A stretch of 64,000 bases of DNA from contig NZ_JFZT01000061.1 of the NCBI RefSeq assembly GCF_000632495.1, positions 1 through 64,000 of the forward strand. The letters are read 5' to 3'. A model generated the notes under the pieces. It saw only the letters and a list, made by a program, of their open reading frames with translations. It was not told where the DNA came from and did not search any database. A program made the position numbers and the translations under genes. Position 1 is the stretch's first letter. Every line of letters begins with the position of its first letter. The DNA comes from Candidatus Acidianus copahuensis (GTDB taxonomy: Archaea > Thermoproteota > Thermoprotei_A > Sulfolobales > Sulfolobaceae). Positions 43,809 through 53,230 of this stretch are shown here, in pieces.

Positions 43809-44315
43809 TTAACTTTTAGCTAAAGTAGTCAAGTAATAGAGAATTCCTGCAACGGTTTTCATATCTGATATCTTACCAGACTTGATCATTTCAACAATTT
43901 GCATTAATGGCATTCTTACAATTTCTATTACTTCATAATCCTCTGGTCTTGATCCTACAAAATTAAGGTCTTTCGCTACGTAAATATGCATTAACTCATC
44001 AGATATTCCAGGAGATGGGTAAAGATCTATTAAGTGTATAAGAGTATTTGCCTCAAAACCCGTTTCCTCAACTAGTTCCCTTTTAGCAGTTGTTTCTGGA
44101 TCTTCTCCCTCATCTATCGTTCCTGCAGGAAGTTGTAATAGCCATTTTCCTACTACTGGTCTATACTCTTTTACTAAGATTACTTCGTTATCTATAAGCG
44201 GTAATATAACTGAAGATCCCCTGTGCTTTACATACTCTAACTCTCTTATTTTTCCGTTAGGTAGTTCAGTTTTCTCGATGTAAACCTCAAATTTTTTTCC
44301 TGAAAATATTTTCAT
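43809..44315 (-). CDS. Nudix hydrolase (ADP-ribose pyrophosphatase-like)
   Basis: 168 residues. The Nudix box runs from GTIDEGEDP through TTAKRELVEETGF (about residues 77-100), with the three glutamates intact. VKEYRPVVGKWLLQLPAGTI before it and SPGISDELMHIYVA after it are typical of ADP-sugar pyrophosphatases. It likely cleaves ADP-ribose or related nucleotide sugars. Its start overlaps the stop of the VTT membrane-protein gene by 4 bp. Confidence 0.9.
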   Translation of the reverse strand: MKIFSGKKFEVYIEKTELPNGKIRELEYVKHRGSSVILPLIDNEVILVKEYRPVVGKWLLQLPAGTIDEGEDPETTAKRELVEETGFEANTLIHLIDLYPSPGISDELMHIYVAKDLNFVGSRPEDYEVIEIVRMPLMQIVEMIKSGKISDMKTVAGILYYLTTLAKS

Positions 44316-44914
44316 AAGCTCTTAAATGGACCAAAATTTAAGTACTTTTTTGCTTTCTCGTATATTTCCTCCCAATCCAGTTTATATGCTATAATAAATA
44401 ATACTGTAAATGAAATTGATGAAATTATACCTAGTTCGAAAGCCGATACACCTATTGCTTCTGCTACTTTGATAAGTCCAAAAACCTCAATAGGAATCTC
44501 AATGCTGCTCTTTATTATCTTTGCTCCAATAGTAATCTTAAACATTCTAAATAATGGAGCCTTAGCTGTTCCACCAACTAGAAAGGCGAAATCGTCTAGC
44601 GGAACTAGAGGAAGAAGGGCAAGAATGAATAAAGCAATGTAAAATGGCTTTCCCTTAACGAGTTTCATAAAGAAGGATATATTTTTGTTAGTTTTGATTC
44701 TCTTCTCTACTCCATATCCTACAGCATACATAAAGACTTTCGCTATCGCTGCACCTATAGCTGTCACTGCTATTGCCTCTATAATGTTGATCAAATTTAT
44801 CCCGGATTTTATGACAAGAGTTGACGCAACCAGAGTATATGGAGTTCCAAAGAAAGGTATGGCATTAGTCCCAACTGATATAGCAAAAATGATAATTATA
44901 TAATAAAGATTCAT
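44312..44914 (-). CDS. VTT/DedA-like membrane protein
   Basis: 200 residues with about five hydrophobic segments. A re-entrant-type segment reads GTNAIPFFGTPYTLVAS, and ALLPLVPLDDFAFLVGGTAK matches the F/I-x-x-VP-DD-G region of VTT (SNARE-associated/DedA) proteins. These act as lipid scramblases or transport helpers. Located upstream of the Nudix gene with a 4-bp overlap. Confidence 0.65.
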   Translation of the reverse strand: MNLYYIIIIFAISVGTNAIPFFGTPYTLVASTLVIKSGINLINIIEAIAVTAIGAAIAKVFMYAVGYGVEKRIKTNKNISFFMKLVKGKPFYIALFILALLPLVPLDDFAFLVGGTAKAPLFRMFKITIGAKIIKSSIEIPIEVFGLIKVAEAIGVSAFELGIISSISFTVLFIIAYKLDWEEIYEKAKKYLNFGPFKSL

Positions 44915-45203
44915 GCAAGGTAAATCTCTATTTCATTCTTAATAAGATTTCTCATAGGCGTTCGTAAAAATAGTTCTTAAAGTATAAATTTTATATATAA
45001 AAAATAATTAGATATTAACTTAAAATGCATAGAGTAATGAGAGATGAAAATGGAAAGAGAAATAAGAATGCACAAGTTTCTTTATATTTTATCATATTTA
45101 ATAGCAATTATTTAGCTAATAAGTAAAGCATTATTAAGAATTCCTCAGTCCATAGCATGAAGAAGATTAGAGATTTATTAATATTAATAAAAGTTCAATA
45201 ATC
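44915..45203 (+). other. Intergenic stretch with TATA-like element and a 33-codon frame
   Basis: AT-rich. A strong TATA-like TTTTATATATAA (44989-45000) is followed by ATG 45025. This opens a 33-codon frame to 45126 (MHRVMRDENGKRNKNAQVSL and onwards). It has no recognisable feature. It may be a small protein, a short RNA, or chance. Confidence 0.25.
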
Positions 45204-45869
45204 CTATCCTATAAGAAAATCTAGATCCCTAAGCTCTCCCACAAGTATTGGCTCTTCTTTCGTTATCCATTTTCTGGCTTGCACTTCCCTTAACTTCTCC
45301 ACTACCTCTGTCCAGCTTTCCAGATCTGGTATTTCATATATTACCACAAATTCATAATCCCCAATACCGAAGGAATACGTAGTGAAGGATCTTATTCCTT
45401 TATTTTTAGGATGGTTTATTGCTGTACTTATATGTTCTTTCATTATCTTTTCTCTTTCTTCAAATGGCAGGAGATACCACTCTACAGACTTCTTCATGGG
45501 ATAGGCAACAAAGTACCTTAAAGGCTGTAACTTAAGTATAGAAAAAGGAATCTCATTCGATGAAGTATATGGAGATGGCTTAAAGATAGAGAGGAAAAGA
45601 TTACTCTCCTCTGCATATCCTTTTACTGAGTTTAATACTGATGTTCTAAACTCTTCAAGCTTTGTAGTATCCTCAGATGAAGCCCAATAAACCAAGTGAG
45701 AATGGTAAGATAACGACGCATATCTCTTTAATGAGATAAGCCTTTTTGAGTTTTTATCCTCTATAGCTTTTAAAGATCCTAAAACTTCCTCTTTTTCCTC
45801 TTTAGAAGATCTCCACCAATCCCTACAAAAGCCAAGCGAAAATACATACATATAAGCGAAATTAGTCAT
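45204..45869 (-). CDS. Chlorite dismutase/HemQ-family protein
   Basis: 221 residues in two ferredoxin-like halves. The second half carries FVAYPMKKSVEWYLLPFEER then MKEHISTAINHPKNKG, where the family's proximal-helix histidine is expected. In bacteria HemQ makes haem from coproporphyrin III; in archaea the family is linked to haem synthesis or has unknown roles. The gene begins inside the last bases of the 405-residue unknown gene (8-bp overlap), pointing to joint expression. Confidence 0.8.
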   Translation of the reverse strand: MTNFAYMYVFSLGFCRDWWRSSKEEKEEVLGSLKAIEDKNSKRLISLKRYASLSYHSHLVYWASSEDTTKLEEFRTSVLNSVKGYAEESNLFLSIFKPSPYTSSNEIPFSILKLQPLRYFVAYPMKKSVEWYLLPFEEREKIMKEHISTAINHPKNKGIRSFTTYSFGIGDYEFVVIYEIPDLESWTEVVEKLREVQARKWITKEEPILVGELRDLDFLIG

Positions 45870-47079
45870 CCTTATTCAGCTCATTTAGTATATCAGAATA
45901 AATTATTAACGCTTCCTCTAAGCTCATTAAATAACCTATAAAGTACCTTGACGCGTTTTTCTTTATAAATTCGTCCAATATTTCGTATCCATCAGACGTT
46001 GGCCCATTTGAAATTCTCTGAACGTATTCGTCGAACAACTGCTTAGTTTTAGTAACTATTATGAAGCCTACTGGTATAACTCTTATACTCATTATTGAAG
46101 AGTTATATGATCCAATTTCCTTCATGGCAGTGTCGCTAACTCCGAAATAGTTTACTTCACTTACTCTAAACCTCTTTAGAATATTTTCTGCCTTTACCTT
46201 CATCTTCTTTACTTCTCCAGGGACATCCTCAAGTAGAATTGCCTTAGCTGGCATAAGAACTTCTACTCCTCCTTCTTCAGAAAGTCTGTCTAAGTAAAGT
46301 ATTGCTCTAAGAACTTTTGAAAATCTTCTTCTGTTCCTCAAGATTATTCCTCGCTTAGCATTGGCGTCATCAGTAGAGAAGAAACCTAAGAAGTACTTAA
46401 AGATTACACCTACAAAATACTTATCGCCATTCTCCGTAGTTATTTCAGTTGGCGATGGTATTTCATCCAATGACTCTTTATAGACAATAGCTACATCATC
46501 AGAGTTAACTAGTGATCTAACATAGTCTTCGAAATCTGCTACTCTCTCCTTTCTATCTTCCACAAGTTGGCCTACTTCATTATAGATTTTTATATGAGGC
46601 GCGTCACTAGATGTGTCCATAACTATTTGCATTAGGGGAAAGGTATCCTCTTTCCTTATTACAGTTGAAGCGTAAATGAAATTGGAAAACTTAACTACAC
46701 TTATTATATACTTACTTTCTACATCACTTACTATCGCTGCATGCTTAGATGCGGCTTTCGCCAGGCTCTCTATATCGTACCATTTCTCGCTTAAGACAAG
46801 GTCTTCAGTTTCCTCTATTTTGTCTCCGTCTCCGAATCTAAATATAATAGCCTTAACGTTTAGCTCCTCAGCAACTTGATCTATTACCTCCTTAATCAAC
46901 ATGTCTATTTGTGGAACGGGAGGAATTAAATAGTGATCGTCCTTTTCCAGCTTATGAACGTGAATCCCATTATCCTCTAAAGAGATTGTTAAAATTTTTC
47001 TCTCGTTTCCTTTATCGTCAACCAAAGAACATGAAACCACTGCCTCACTGGGATAAGAATATACTTGAAGTATGTTCAA
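45862..47079 (-). CDS. Unknown 405-residue protein upstream of the HemQ-like gene
   Basis: Not recognised. It is soluble, acidic and mixed alpha/beta, with no membrane segment. Three or more similar-looking units are suggested: an N-terminal alpha/beta domain, a middle domain with KYIISVVKFSNFIYAS, and a C-terminal helical part with KKMKVKAENILKRF and DEFIKKNASRYF. A roadblock/longin-like sensor fold would fit the alternation but is a guess. It overlaps the HemQ-like gene by 8 bp, so it may serve haem chemistry or its regulation. Confidence 0.55.
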   Translation of the reverse strand: MNILQVYSYPSEAVVSCSLVDDKGNERKILTISLEDNGIHVHKLEKDDHYLIPPVPQIDMLIKEVIDQVAEELNVKAIIFRFGDGDKIEETEDLVLSEKWYDIESLAKAASKHAAIVSDVESKYIISVVKFSNFIYASTVIRKEDTFPLMQIVMDTSSDAPHIKIYNEVGQLVEDRKERVADFEDYVRSLVNSDDVAIVYKESLDEIPSPTEITTENGDKYFVGVIFKYFLGFFSTDDANAKRGIILRNRRRFSKVLRAILYLDRLSEEGGVEVLMPAKAILLEDVPGEVKKMKVKAENILKRFRVSEVNYFGVSDTAMKEIGSYNSSIMSIRVIPVGFIIVTKTKQLFDEYVQRISNGPTSDGYEILDEFIKKNASRYFIGYLMSLEEALIIYSDILNELNKDD

Positions 47080-47639
47080 CGTTATCAGCCTTCCTATATA
47101 GTATCTTAGCAGAATTCATAGAAAAACATTATCATACTATCAATTTGACTTAATGTTCTTATTATTGCCCGGATTAGGTAATGTTATCAATTCAGTGGAG
47201 TAAAGCGATCTCAATGAACATGATGTCAGGGTATAGCGTATCCAAGATAAGTCAAGCAATGTTCGCAATGAATAGAACTATATAAAGATAATTTTTGAAG
47301 TTAAGTAAAGTAGCGATGACGTTCCTCGGATATCCTCCAACCTCTCAATCTGTTCCCATTCTTTTCTGCTTTTTGTCTAATTCTATTAGAGCTACTAACT
47401 TTCCCCATAAATGTAATAACTATAATATTAGCATTGAAAGCCTAAGCGAGACTGTTAGCTATAGTGATACCCAAGAAGGAACCACCTGAGTTTAGCCTTG
47501 TACTTCATGTTAGCTTATAATCGGATTCTTGTTGTAGTTCATCCGGTTATATGGTACAATATATCAATAACTCGTTTTCTAGAAATAAAATAAACCTCTT
47601 AAAAGATATACAGGAAATTTAAAACTAATTTTTATCAAA
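47080..47639. other. Gene-free stretch, decayed sequence of unknown origin
   Basis: About 560 bp without an intact gene. Near 47205-47285 a plus-strand frame reads SVSKISQAMFAMNRTI, like a transposase helix-turn-helix. On minus, 47440-47290 gives a basic segment (SNRIRQKAEKNGNRLRG). Both are interrupted. The sequence is probably insertion-sequence debris, but no family can be named. Confidence 0.3.
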
Positions 47640-47915
47640 TTAAAAATGGAATCTTTTCTGATACATGCCAAGAAGATCAAACAGCAAAAGGACTATCATT
47701 AGAGATATTCCAAGTAAATAAAAAATACCATGTAATTCAATCATAAGCAAAGGAAGTACAGCTAAGGGAATAAGAATTTTGTTACTAGAAACTTTGAAAA
47801 ATGTTAAGAGCGCTACTCCCAAGAGAAATGCTGGACTAACAATAGATAATAACAGCAACAGTATTATCAGCAATACAAGAAGAAAATCAAAGAACTTAGT
47901 TTTCTGGAGTAGCAT
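47640..47915 (-). CDS. Small membrane protein, 91 residues
   Basis: Four short hydrophobic segments fill the protein: FLLVLLIILLLLLSIVSPAF, FLLGVALLTFF, IPLAVLPLLMIELHG and FYLLGISLMIVLLLFDLLG. Hydrophilic ends are short. No family recognised. It lies downstream of the NAD-synthetase pair in the same direction with a 25-bp gap, so it may be part of that transcript. Confidence 0.5.
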   Translation of the reverse strand: MLLQKTKFFDFLLVLLIILLLLLSIVSPAFLLGVALLTFFKVSSNKILIPLAVLPLLMIELHGIFYLLGISLMIVLLLFDLLGMYQKRFHF

Positions 47916-47940
47916 TACATTTTCTTGAAAATATAAGTAT

Positions 47941-48744
47941 TTAAAGGTTTGACATAAAAGCGTGAAAATCTCTTTGATGATCCCTAAAACTACTAAAGTA
48001 TCTTGCTCTCCTCACCTCATCTAGGTTTAACTTAAATGTCAACCTATCTTCTTCTAGTCTCTTCCCCTTAACTATAATCTTGCCAAATGGAGATGATATC
48101 ATAGAACCGCCCCAGAAATATTCTTCGTCTTGACTACCTACAGAGTTAACGAAAATCATCCATACGTTCTGCATAAGACTATGAGCCCTCAAAAGAGTTT
48201 CCCAATCCTGTTCTATAGTTAGAGTACTTGATAAACCTCTCAACGGAGAGGAAGATGGAACAAATATAACCGAGGCACCCATAAGGGAAAGTGCTTCAAC
48301 TGGTTCACTATGCCATACATCTTCACAAATAGCAACACCAAAGGATATATCCTTAAACTTGAATATCTTTACATCCTTCCTTGGATCTCCAGGTTGGAAG
48401 TACCTCCTTTCCTCAAATAGGCCATAAGTTGGGGGATAAAACTTATACACATATTCCCTTTTTCCGTTCATGAGAACGACTGCAGTATTTCTTAGAATTC
48501 CAGGATGATACTCCCTAATTGTACCAAAAATTGCGCATTTACCTTGTTCGGCCAGTTTTTCCTCCGCTGTTTCGGCATCTTTTATGATATCATACGTTAT
48601 ATCCCTTAAAATGTAACCAGTTAAGGATAACTCAGGGAATATGACGCATTCTGCTGAAGAAGTTGAAAGTATGTCAATATGTTTCTCTAGATTAGAAGTT
48701 ATATCACCTTGCTTAACCCTTATCTGAGCTAACTCTACCTCCAT
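47941..48744 (-). CDS. Carbon-nitrogen hydrolase, probable glutaminase partner of NAD synthetase
   Basis: 267 residues of the nitrilase fold. The catalytic triad is Glu38 (VIFPELSLTGY), Lys101 (VYKFYPPTYG) and Cys140 (GVAICEDVWH). The LFEERRYFQPGD and ICEDVWH segments match the glutaminase domain of glutamine-dependent NAD synthetases. Its first 10 bases overlap the end of nadE, so the glutaminase and synthetase are separate chains here instead of one fused protein. It presumably supplies ammonia to NadE. Confidence 0.88.
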   Translation of the reverse strand: MEVELAQIRVKQGDITSNLEKHIDILSTSSAECVIFPELSLTGYILRDITYDIIKDAETAEEKLAEQGKCAIFGTIREYHPGILRNTAVVLMNGKREYVYKFYPPTYGLFEERRYFQPGDPRKDVKIFKFKDISFGVAICEDVWHSEPVEALSLMGASVIFVPSSSPLRGLSSTLTIEQDWETLLRAHSLMQNVWMIFVNSVGSQDEEYFWGGSMISSPFGKIIVKGKRLEEDRLTFKLNLDEVRRARYFSSFRDHQRDFHAFMSNL

Positions 48745-49574
48745 TGCCTAGGATACCTCCAATCGGAGTTTATAGATCTAGAACTCAACCTAAATATCTC
48801 TGGTGGAAGTCTCTTATGTTGAGATGAGATAACTAAATCTTTTATCTTTTTCACTAAATCTTTATTAATTTCTAATTCCGCTGAAATTTCTTCAGTTCCT
48901 TTCATCTCTTCTACCATCAAGTAAAGTACAGCGTCAGCCAAATCATATCCAAAACCCAACTCTCCTTCAGCAGATTGACCCTCCCAAAGGGCTGGAGAAC
49001 TAGGTTTCCCTACTACTTTTTCTGGAACTCCAAGGAATTTGCCTAACCCTCTAACTTGAGTCTTGTATAAATCGCCTATAGGTAGTACATCTACACCCCC
49101 ATCTCCATATTTCGTAAAATACCCTAAGAGGAGTTCGCTCTTATCCCCCGTACCAATAACTAGGTAATTCATTTTCTGTGCAAATGCATAGAGAAGAGTC
49201 ATCCTTACTCTTGCTTTAACGTTACCTATCACTTTCTTATCTTCACCTACACTTTCCTTAAATTTCTCAACTATGGGATCAATAGTAATGAAAGAATACT
49301 TATCCTCAGCAGAAAGCTCTGTAATTATATCTAGTGAGTCTTGTATATCCTCCTTAGGAGTTGATTCAGAAGGCATAAGTAGAAAGTAAAAGTTATCTAC
49401 AGCTTTACTTAGTAAATATGCAGTTACTGCAGAATCTACACCGCCGCTAATTCCTAAAATTCCGCCTTTTGCGCCAGCATTTTGTATATAATCCTTTATT
49501 CTTAGTGTCAAGTATTCAGAGATAGATGAGTAATCAATTCTTTCCAATCTCTCCAGTACTTGTTGAATTCTCAT
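48735..49574 (-). CDS. nadE: NAD synthetase
   Basis: Amidates deamido-NAD with ATP. 279 residues. The ATP-pyrophosphatase loop GISGGVDSA is at 41-49; GTGDKSELLLGYFTKYGDGG and LPIGDLYKTQVRGL follow in order. It lacks a glutaminase domain, which is encoded by the next gene. The start lies 41 bp inside the end of the upstream glycosyltransferase-like gene. No later Met is compatible with the family length, so the overlap seems real. Confidence 0.93.
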   Translation of the reverse strand: MRIQQVLERLERIDYSSISEYLTLRIKDYIQNAGAKGGILGISGGVDSAVTAYLLSKAVDNFYFLLMPSESTPKEDIQDSLDIITELSAEDKYSFITIDPIVEKFKESVGEDKKVIGNVKARVRMTLLYAFAQKMNYLVIGTGDKSELLLGYFTKYGDGGVDVLPIGDLYKTQVRGLGKFLGVPEKVVGKPSSPALWEGQSAEGELGFGYDLADAVLYLMVEEMKGTEEISAELEINKDLVKKIKDLVISSQHKRLPPEIFRLSSRSINSDWRYPRQWR

Positions 49575-51159
49575 ATGTCAAATTTATCTTTGTGGAGTTA
49601 ATATCTACTTGATAAGAACTCATGAAATAACCTGAATATACTTGGACTGTAAAACTTGATGAATTTATAAATAGCTTGGGGTTATTTGTATATGCTAATA
49701 TCTCTCTAGTGGAATTAGGTGGTATGCTACTATTTGTGAAGTTCCATACCATGTTTAGAGAATTTGGAACCGACACCCTAATAAGGGTAATATTTACTGA
49801 TTCATTTCTAGTATTTTTGACTATGATGCTCAATTCGCTTACAGGATTAGACTCTTCAGGAACTGAGACGCTAACAACTTTTATTGGATCCTGTGAAACA
49901 TATTGAACATGAGATATTGCCCCAACAGAAGTTAAAGTAAACATAAAAATAAAAAGAGAGGCAATTAACTCCTTCCTTATAACGTTAAAGTTGAGTGATA
50001 TTTTATTACTTCCCTCTTTCTCTAAATTAAATATTGAAAGAAACATCAACTCCGGCCACATTAAGAAATAGCTAGTTAAGGTTCTCCAAGAAAACCATAA
50101 AATAATCATTGGAAAGACCCAAATAGTTTCTTTAATTAATGAAAAGAGTCTAAAATACATATACAAGCAAAATATTCCTATTAATCCCATAGTGATTGTG
50201 AAAAACCAAGGTTCTACAGTAAGAAATGACGTTAGGTTAAATATTGTTAGACCAGTAAATGCTACAGGGATTGTGCTTGAATCATCAGTAAACACACTAA
50301 GGAACGCGTGCGCGTTCCAGAATAAAAATGGTAAGTTAATTACCAAAATACTAACTATAAATCCAAATAATATATCTTTTACATCTTTTCGTTTATAAAT
50401 TAATAAGAATGGAGTAATTATCCATGGTATCTGATTAAATGAATCCGCTAAAGCCATGAAAATGCCAGATTTCTTTCCTTTCGTAATATAACTCATAGCC
50501 ATAAATAAGGCCCAAACTGGAGCATTGACACCAGAAAATGAGGGAGCTAAGAGACCAGCAGTAATAAAAGAAAATATAACAGGTAAAACGGCTATAGGAT
50601 CTCCAGTTTTTTTCCCTTGAAAATATATAAGAGTTACTAAAAGATCTTGTGCAATAATATTTATCAAGTTTAAGTAAGATAACATTAAAAAATGAGAAAA
50701 AATGAGAAAAAATGGAAAATAAACCAAAAATGATAAAGGAGGATAAATAAACGCATGAGCTACAGATCCGCTCAGAAGGTACGTAGGACTTACCCCAATA
50801 GGTGAGTACAATTGGGCATAAGGATCTTTTCCTAGAAGTAAATATCTATCTGCTTGAGTTATATATTCCATATCATCTGTCCCAAATCCCTTTATAGTTG
50901 ATATCGATATGATAGTATACGTTAGAATGGATATTATCACAACTATATCGTCTATTTTATCAATTCTTCTATCGCGATTAATTAGCCAAGGATTAAGAGC
51001 TATAATAAAAATTGCTATAACAGAGAAGAAGCTTAGTGATAGGATTGCTGCTGAAATAGGATTTTCAAGGATGTTAATTCTATAAGCCAGAATAAATAAT
51101 GATGCCATTATTACTAATCCTACAGTGAGATAAATTACCTGTCGTCGAGTTTCAGCCAT
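49534..51159 (-). CDS. Polytopic membrane protein, probable GT-C type glycosyltransferase
   Basis: 541 residues with about 11 membrane segments in the first 400. The first large outside loop has GTDDMEYITQADRYLLLGKDPY, resembling GT-C enzymes in which an acidic pair follows helix 1 or 2. This is followed by a beta-rich domain after residue 410 with about nine N-glycosylation sequons (NES, NIT, NFT, NSS, NST, NLT and so on), which must face outside. It likely transfers a mannose-type sugar from a lipid donor in the N-glycosylation or glycolipid pathway. The assignment is by fold only. Confidence 0.6.
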   Translation of the reverse strand: MAETRRQVIYLTVGLVIMASLFILAYRINILENPISAAILSLSFFSVIAIFIIALNPWLINRDRRIDKIDDIVVIISILTYTIISISTIKGFGTDDMEYITQADRYLLLGKDPYAQLYSPIGVSPTYLLSGSVAHAFIYPPLSFLVYFPFFLIFSHFLMLSYLNLINIIAQDLLVTLIYFQGKKTGDPIAVLPVIFSFITAGLLAPSFSGVNAPVWALFMAMSYITKGKKSGIFMALADSFNQIPWIITPFLLIYKRKDVKDILFGFIVSILVINLPFLFWNAHAFLSVFTDDSSTIPVAFTGLTIFNLTSFLTVEPWFFTITMGLIGIFCLYMYFRLFSLIKETIWVFPMIILWFSWRTLTSYFLMWPELMFLSIFNLEKEGSNKISLNFNVIRKELIASLFIFMFTLTSVGAISHVQYVSQDPIKVVSVSVPEESNPVSELSIIVKNTRNESVNITLIRVSVPNSLNMVWNFTNSSIPPNSTREILAYTNNPKLFINSSSFTVQVYSGYFMSSYQVDINSTKINLTYENSTSTGEIGKN

Positions 51160-51304
51160 TACTCATAGTAATAAATGTAAAGAATTTAAGATTTATCGAT
51201 AACTAAGGCCATAACTAATAAGTATAAAAGTATTGAAGCTTAAGACATAGTATATAAGAGTTCATGAAGCTTAGTTTCTTTAACCAAGAGATATACTTCT
51301 ATTC
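51160..51304 (+). promoter_or_regulatory. Divergent promoter region before the radical SAM gene
   Basis: Contains AGTATATAAG at about 51249-51258. ATG 51264 opens only a 17-codon frame (MKLSFFNQEIYFYSCYG), which lies out of frame with the radical SAM gene. That could be a leader peptide or chance. The GTG at 51305 is the start that puts the CxxxCxxC motif at residues 11-18. Confidence 0.35.
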
Positions 51305-52360
51305 GTGCTATGGTTAGTATTCACTACTGGAAAATGTAACCTGATCTGCGACTATTGTGGAGGTTCGTTTCCAAAAGACATTGTTCCATGGAATGCAACA
51401 TATAATATTCCTAAAATAAAGAGCCTGGTAGAAAACGACAAAGATTCAACAGTAATATTTTACGGGGGTGAACCTCTAGCTAATCCTAGATTTATCAGCG
51501 AATTTATGGATAGAGTTAAAGCCAATAGGTACGGCATTCAAACAAACGGTACTTTAACTAAAATGCTTGGAGAAAAATATTGGAGGAAAATGAATGTAGC
51601 TCTATTCTCTATAGATGGACGAAAGGAAATCACTGATAAACATAGAGGAAGAAATATTTATGACACTGTTATAAAAAATGCTTCCTACGTTAAATCCTTT
51701 GGAGTTGAGCTAATAGCTAGAATGACAGTAACTATGGATACTGATATTTATAGTGATGTTATGCATTTGATAAATCTGGGAATATTCGATAAAATCCATT
51801 GGCAACTCAATGTTATATGGACAGATAAGTGGGACATTAAAAAATGGGCTAACGAAAGTTACTTACCGGGAATACGAAAGCTCACGGAATTCTTCATTAG
51901 CAAATTATTTGACGGAAAAATAATCAAGATAATTCCAATTTTAGGTGTAATTAATGCTCATTATTTTGGTCCATACAAGGGATCTCCATGTGGTGCAGGC
52001 TACAAGTCTGTATCAATAACCACCGATGGGAGAGTTTTATCTTGTCCAATAGCTGTGAGAGAAGAGTGGGCAGTCCTAGGAGACATAAATAGAGGATTTA
52101 AGTTAATGGAGGAACCACTACCAGAACAATGCAGGACGTGTGATCTTAAAAGGTATTGTGGAGGAAGATGTTTTTATGCATCAAAGGAAAAATATTGGGG
52201 TGAAGAGGGGTTTTGGGAAGTAGACGAAATAAATAAGCAATATTTAAAAATAATATTGTCACAAATCCCGGAAGTAGATAAGGCAATTAGAAGTGGTAGT
52301 ATTAGCCTAGATGAACTAAAATATGACCCTACCATGGACTCAACGGAAGTTATACCATAA
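51305..52360 (+). CDS. Radical SAM protein with SPASM-type C-terminus
   Basis: 351 residues. Cys11, Cys15 and Cys18 (CNLICDYC) bind the SAM iron-sulfur cluster. IFYGGEPL and GIQTNGTL are typical further motifs. The C-terminus has SPCGAGYKSVSITTDGRVLSCP and CRTCDLKRYCGGRC, matching auxiliary-cluster SPASM domains. These enzymes usually modify peptides or proteins. The archaeal branch is annotated as peptide-modifying without a known target; no short precursor gene is directly adjacent. Confidence 0.85.
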   Translation: MLWLVFTTGKCNLICDYCGGSFPKDIVPWNATYNIPKIKSLVENDKDSTVIFYGGEPLANPRFISEFMDRVKANRYGIQTNGTLTKMLGEKYWRKMNVALFSIDGRKEITDKHRGRNIYDTVIKNASYVKSFGVELIARMTVTMDTDIYSDVMHLINLGIFDKIHWQLNVIWTDKWDIKKWANESYLPGIRKLTEFFISKLFDGKIIKIIPILGVINAHYFGPYKGSPCGAGYKSVSITTDGRVLSCPIAVREEWAVLGDINRGFKLMEEPLPEQCRTCDLKRYCGGRCFYASKEKYWGEEGFWEVDEINKQYLKIILSQIPEVDKAIRSGSISLDELKYDPTMDSTEVIP

Positions 52361-52474
52361 CATTTTTAATATATAATTTTAATACCTAAAAATCGAGATA
52401 AATAAAAGCTAAGTATTAAAGTTAGAACTACATGATGTCATATGTGACACTATTATATAACGTATCTATAGATT

Positions 52475-53230
52475 ATGTCGTTATATACCTTAAAAATTTT
52501 GGAGGGTAATAGGATGGAAATTGGAAAATCTCAAGATATATCAAAGAAAGTAAGTTCCATGATCAATTCTGCAATCGAAAGTATTGTAGTTCTTTCAGGG
52601 GAAATAGGAATTGATTTAGCTAAAGAAATTGTTAGAAAAGCAGCAAGCGGGGTTAATACATCAATAATTACATCAGATGCACAATTAGCTAATTTCCTTG
52701 AAGATTATAGACATAACTATGGGCAAGAGATGCTTAAATCATTACACTTAGAGATATTAAATTTAAATAGAAAAATATCCATACTCGCCCGAATTCCTTT
52801 TGTGGTATTGGTTCTATCAATTGCAGCCTTAATTGTAACCTTTATTAGAGATGGTTATACATCTTTGTCCTTTATTGTTTTGATTTTAATTACAGTTCCT
52901 CTTACAATAATAATATTTTTTGTGACTAGAAGGATGAGAGGGAAACTTGAGAGTGAAACAGGAGTAAAAAATGACAATTACCAGCGAACTTTAGAGGAGT
53001 ATAAGGAATTAAAGGAAAATCTAAGGAAAAGATTGCATATTACTCTAGTCCCTGAAAAAATAAATTTCTCTATTTTAATAGCTGACAATAACTCGCTTCT
53101 GACTTCAGGAAAGCTCGAAATATATGGAGGTTCTAACAATAGCAGAAATGAGCTTGTTTTGACAGAAGAAATGAGTAAAGATAATGCATTAAAAATAATT
53201 TCTTTTATAGTTAATTTAAATAAGATTTGA
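52475..53230 (+). CDS. Membrane-anchored protein with PLD-like N-terminal segment
   Basis: 251 residues. SAIESIVVLSGEIGIDLAKEI then RKAASGVNTSIITSD resembles one half of a phospholipase-D-like fold, but without the HKD motif. Two membrane helices follow at about residues 104-150, then a coiled coil and a C-terminal soluble part. A TATA element at 52453-52460 suits the ATG at 52475. A GGAGGG site at 52501-52506 suits ATG 52514, so the start is ambiguous by 13 residues. It is convergent with the aminopeptidase and overlaps it by 15 bp. Confidence 0.5.
   Translation: MSLYTLKILEGNRMEIGKSQDISKKVSSMINSAIESIVVLSGEIGIDLAKEIVRKAASGVNTSIITSDAQLANFLEDYRHNYGQEMLKSLHLEILNLNRKISILARIPFVVLVLSIAALIVTFIRDGYTSLSFIVLILITVPLTIIIFFVTRRMRGKLESETGVKNDNYQRTLEEYKELKENLRKRLHITLVPEKINFSILIADNNSLLTSGKLEIYGGSNNSRNELVLTEEMSKDNALKIISFIVNLNKI

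Noticed and set aside
47295..47489. A 64-codon plus-strand frame
   Set aside because: It has no recognisable composition or motif; the surrounding stretch looks like degraded insertion-sequence DNA.
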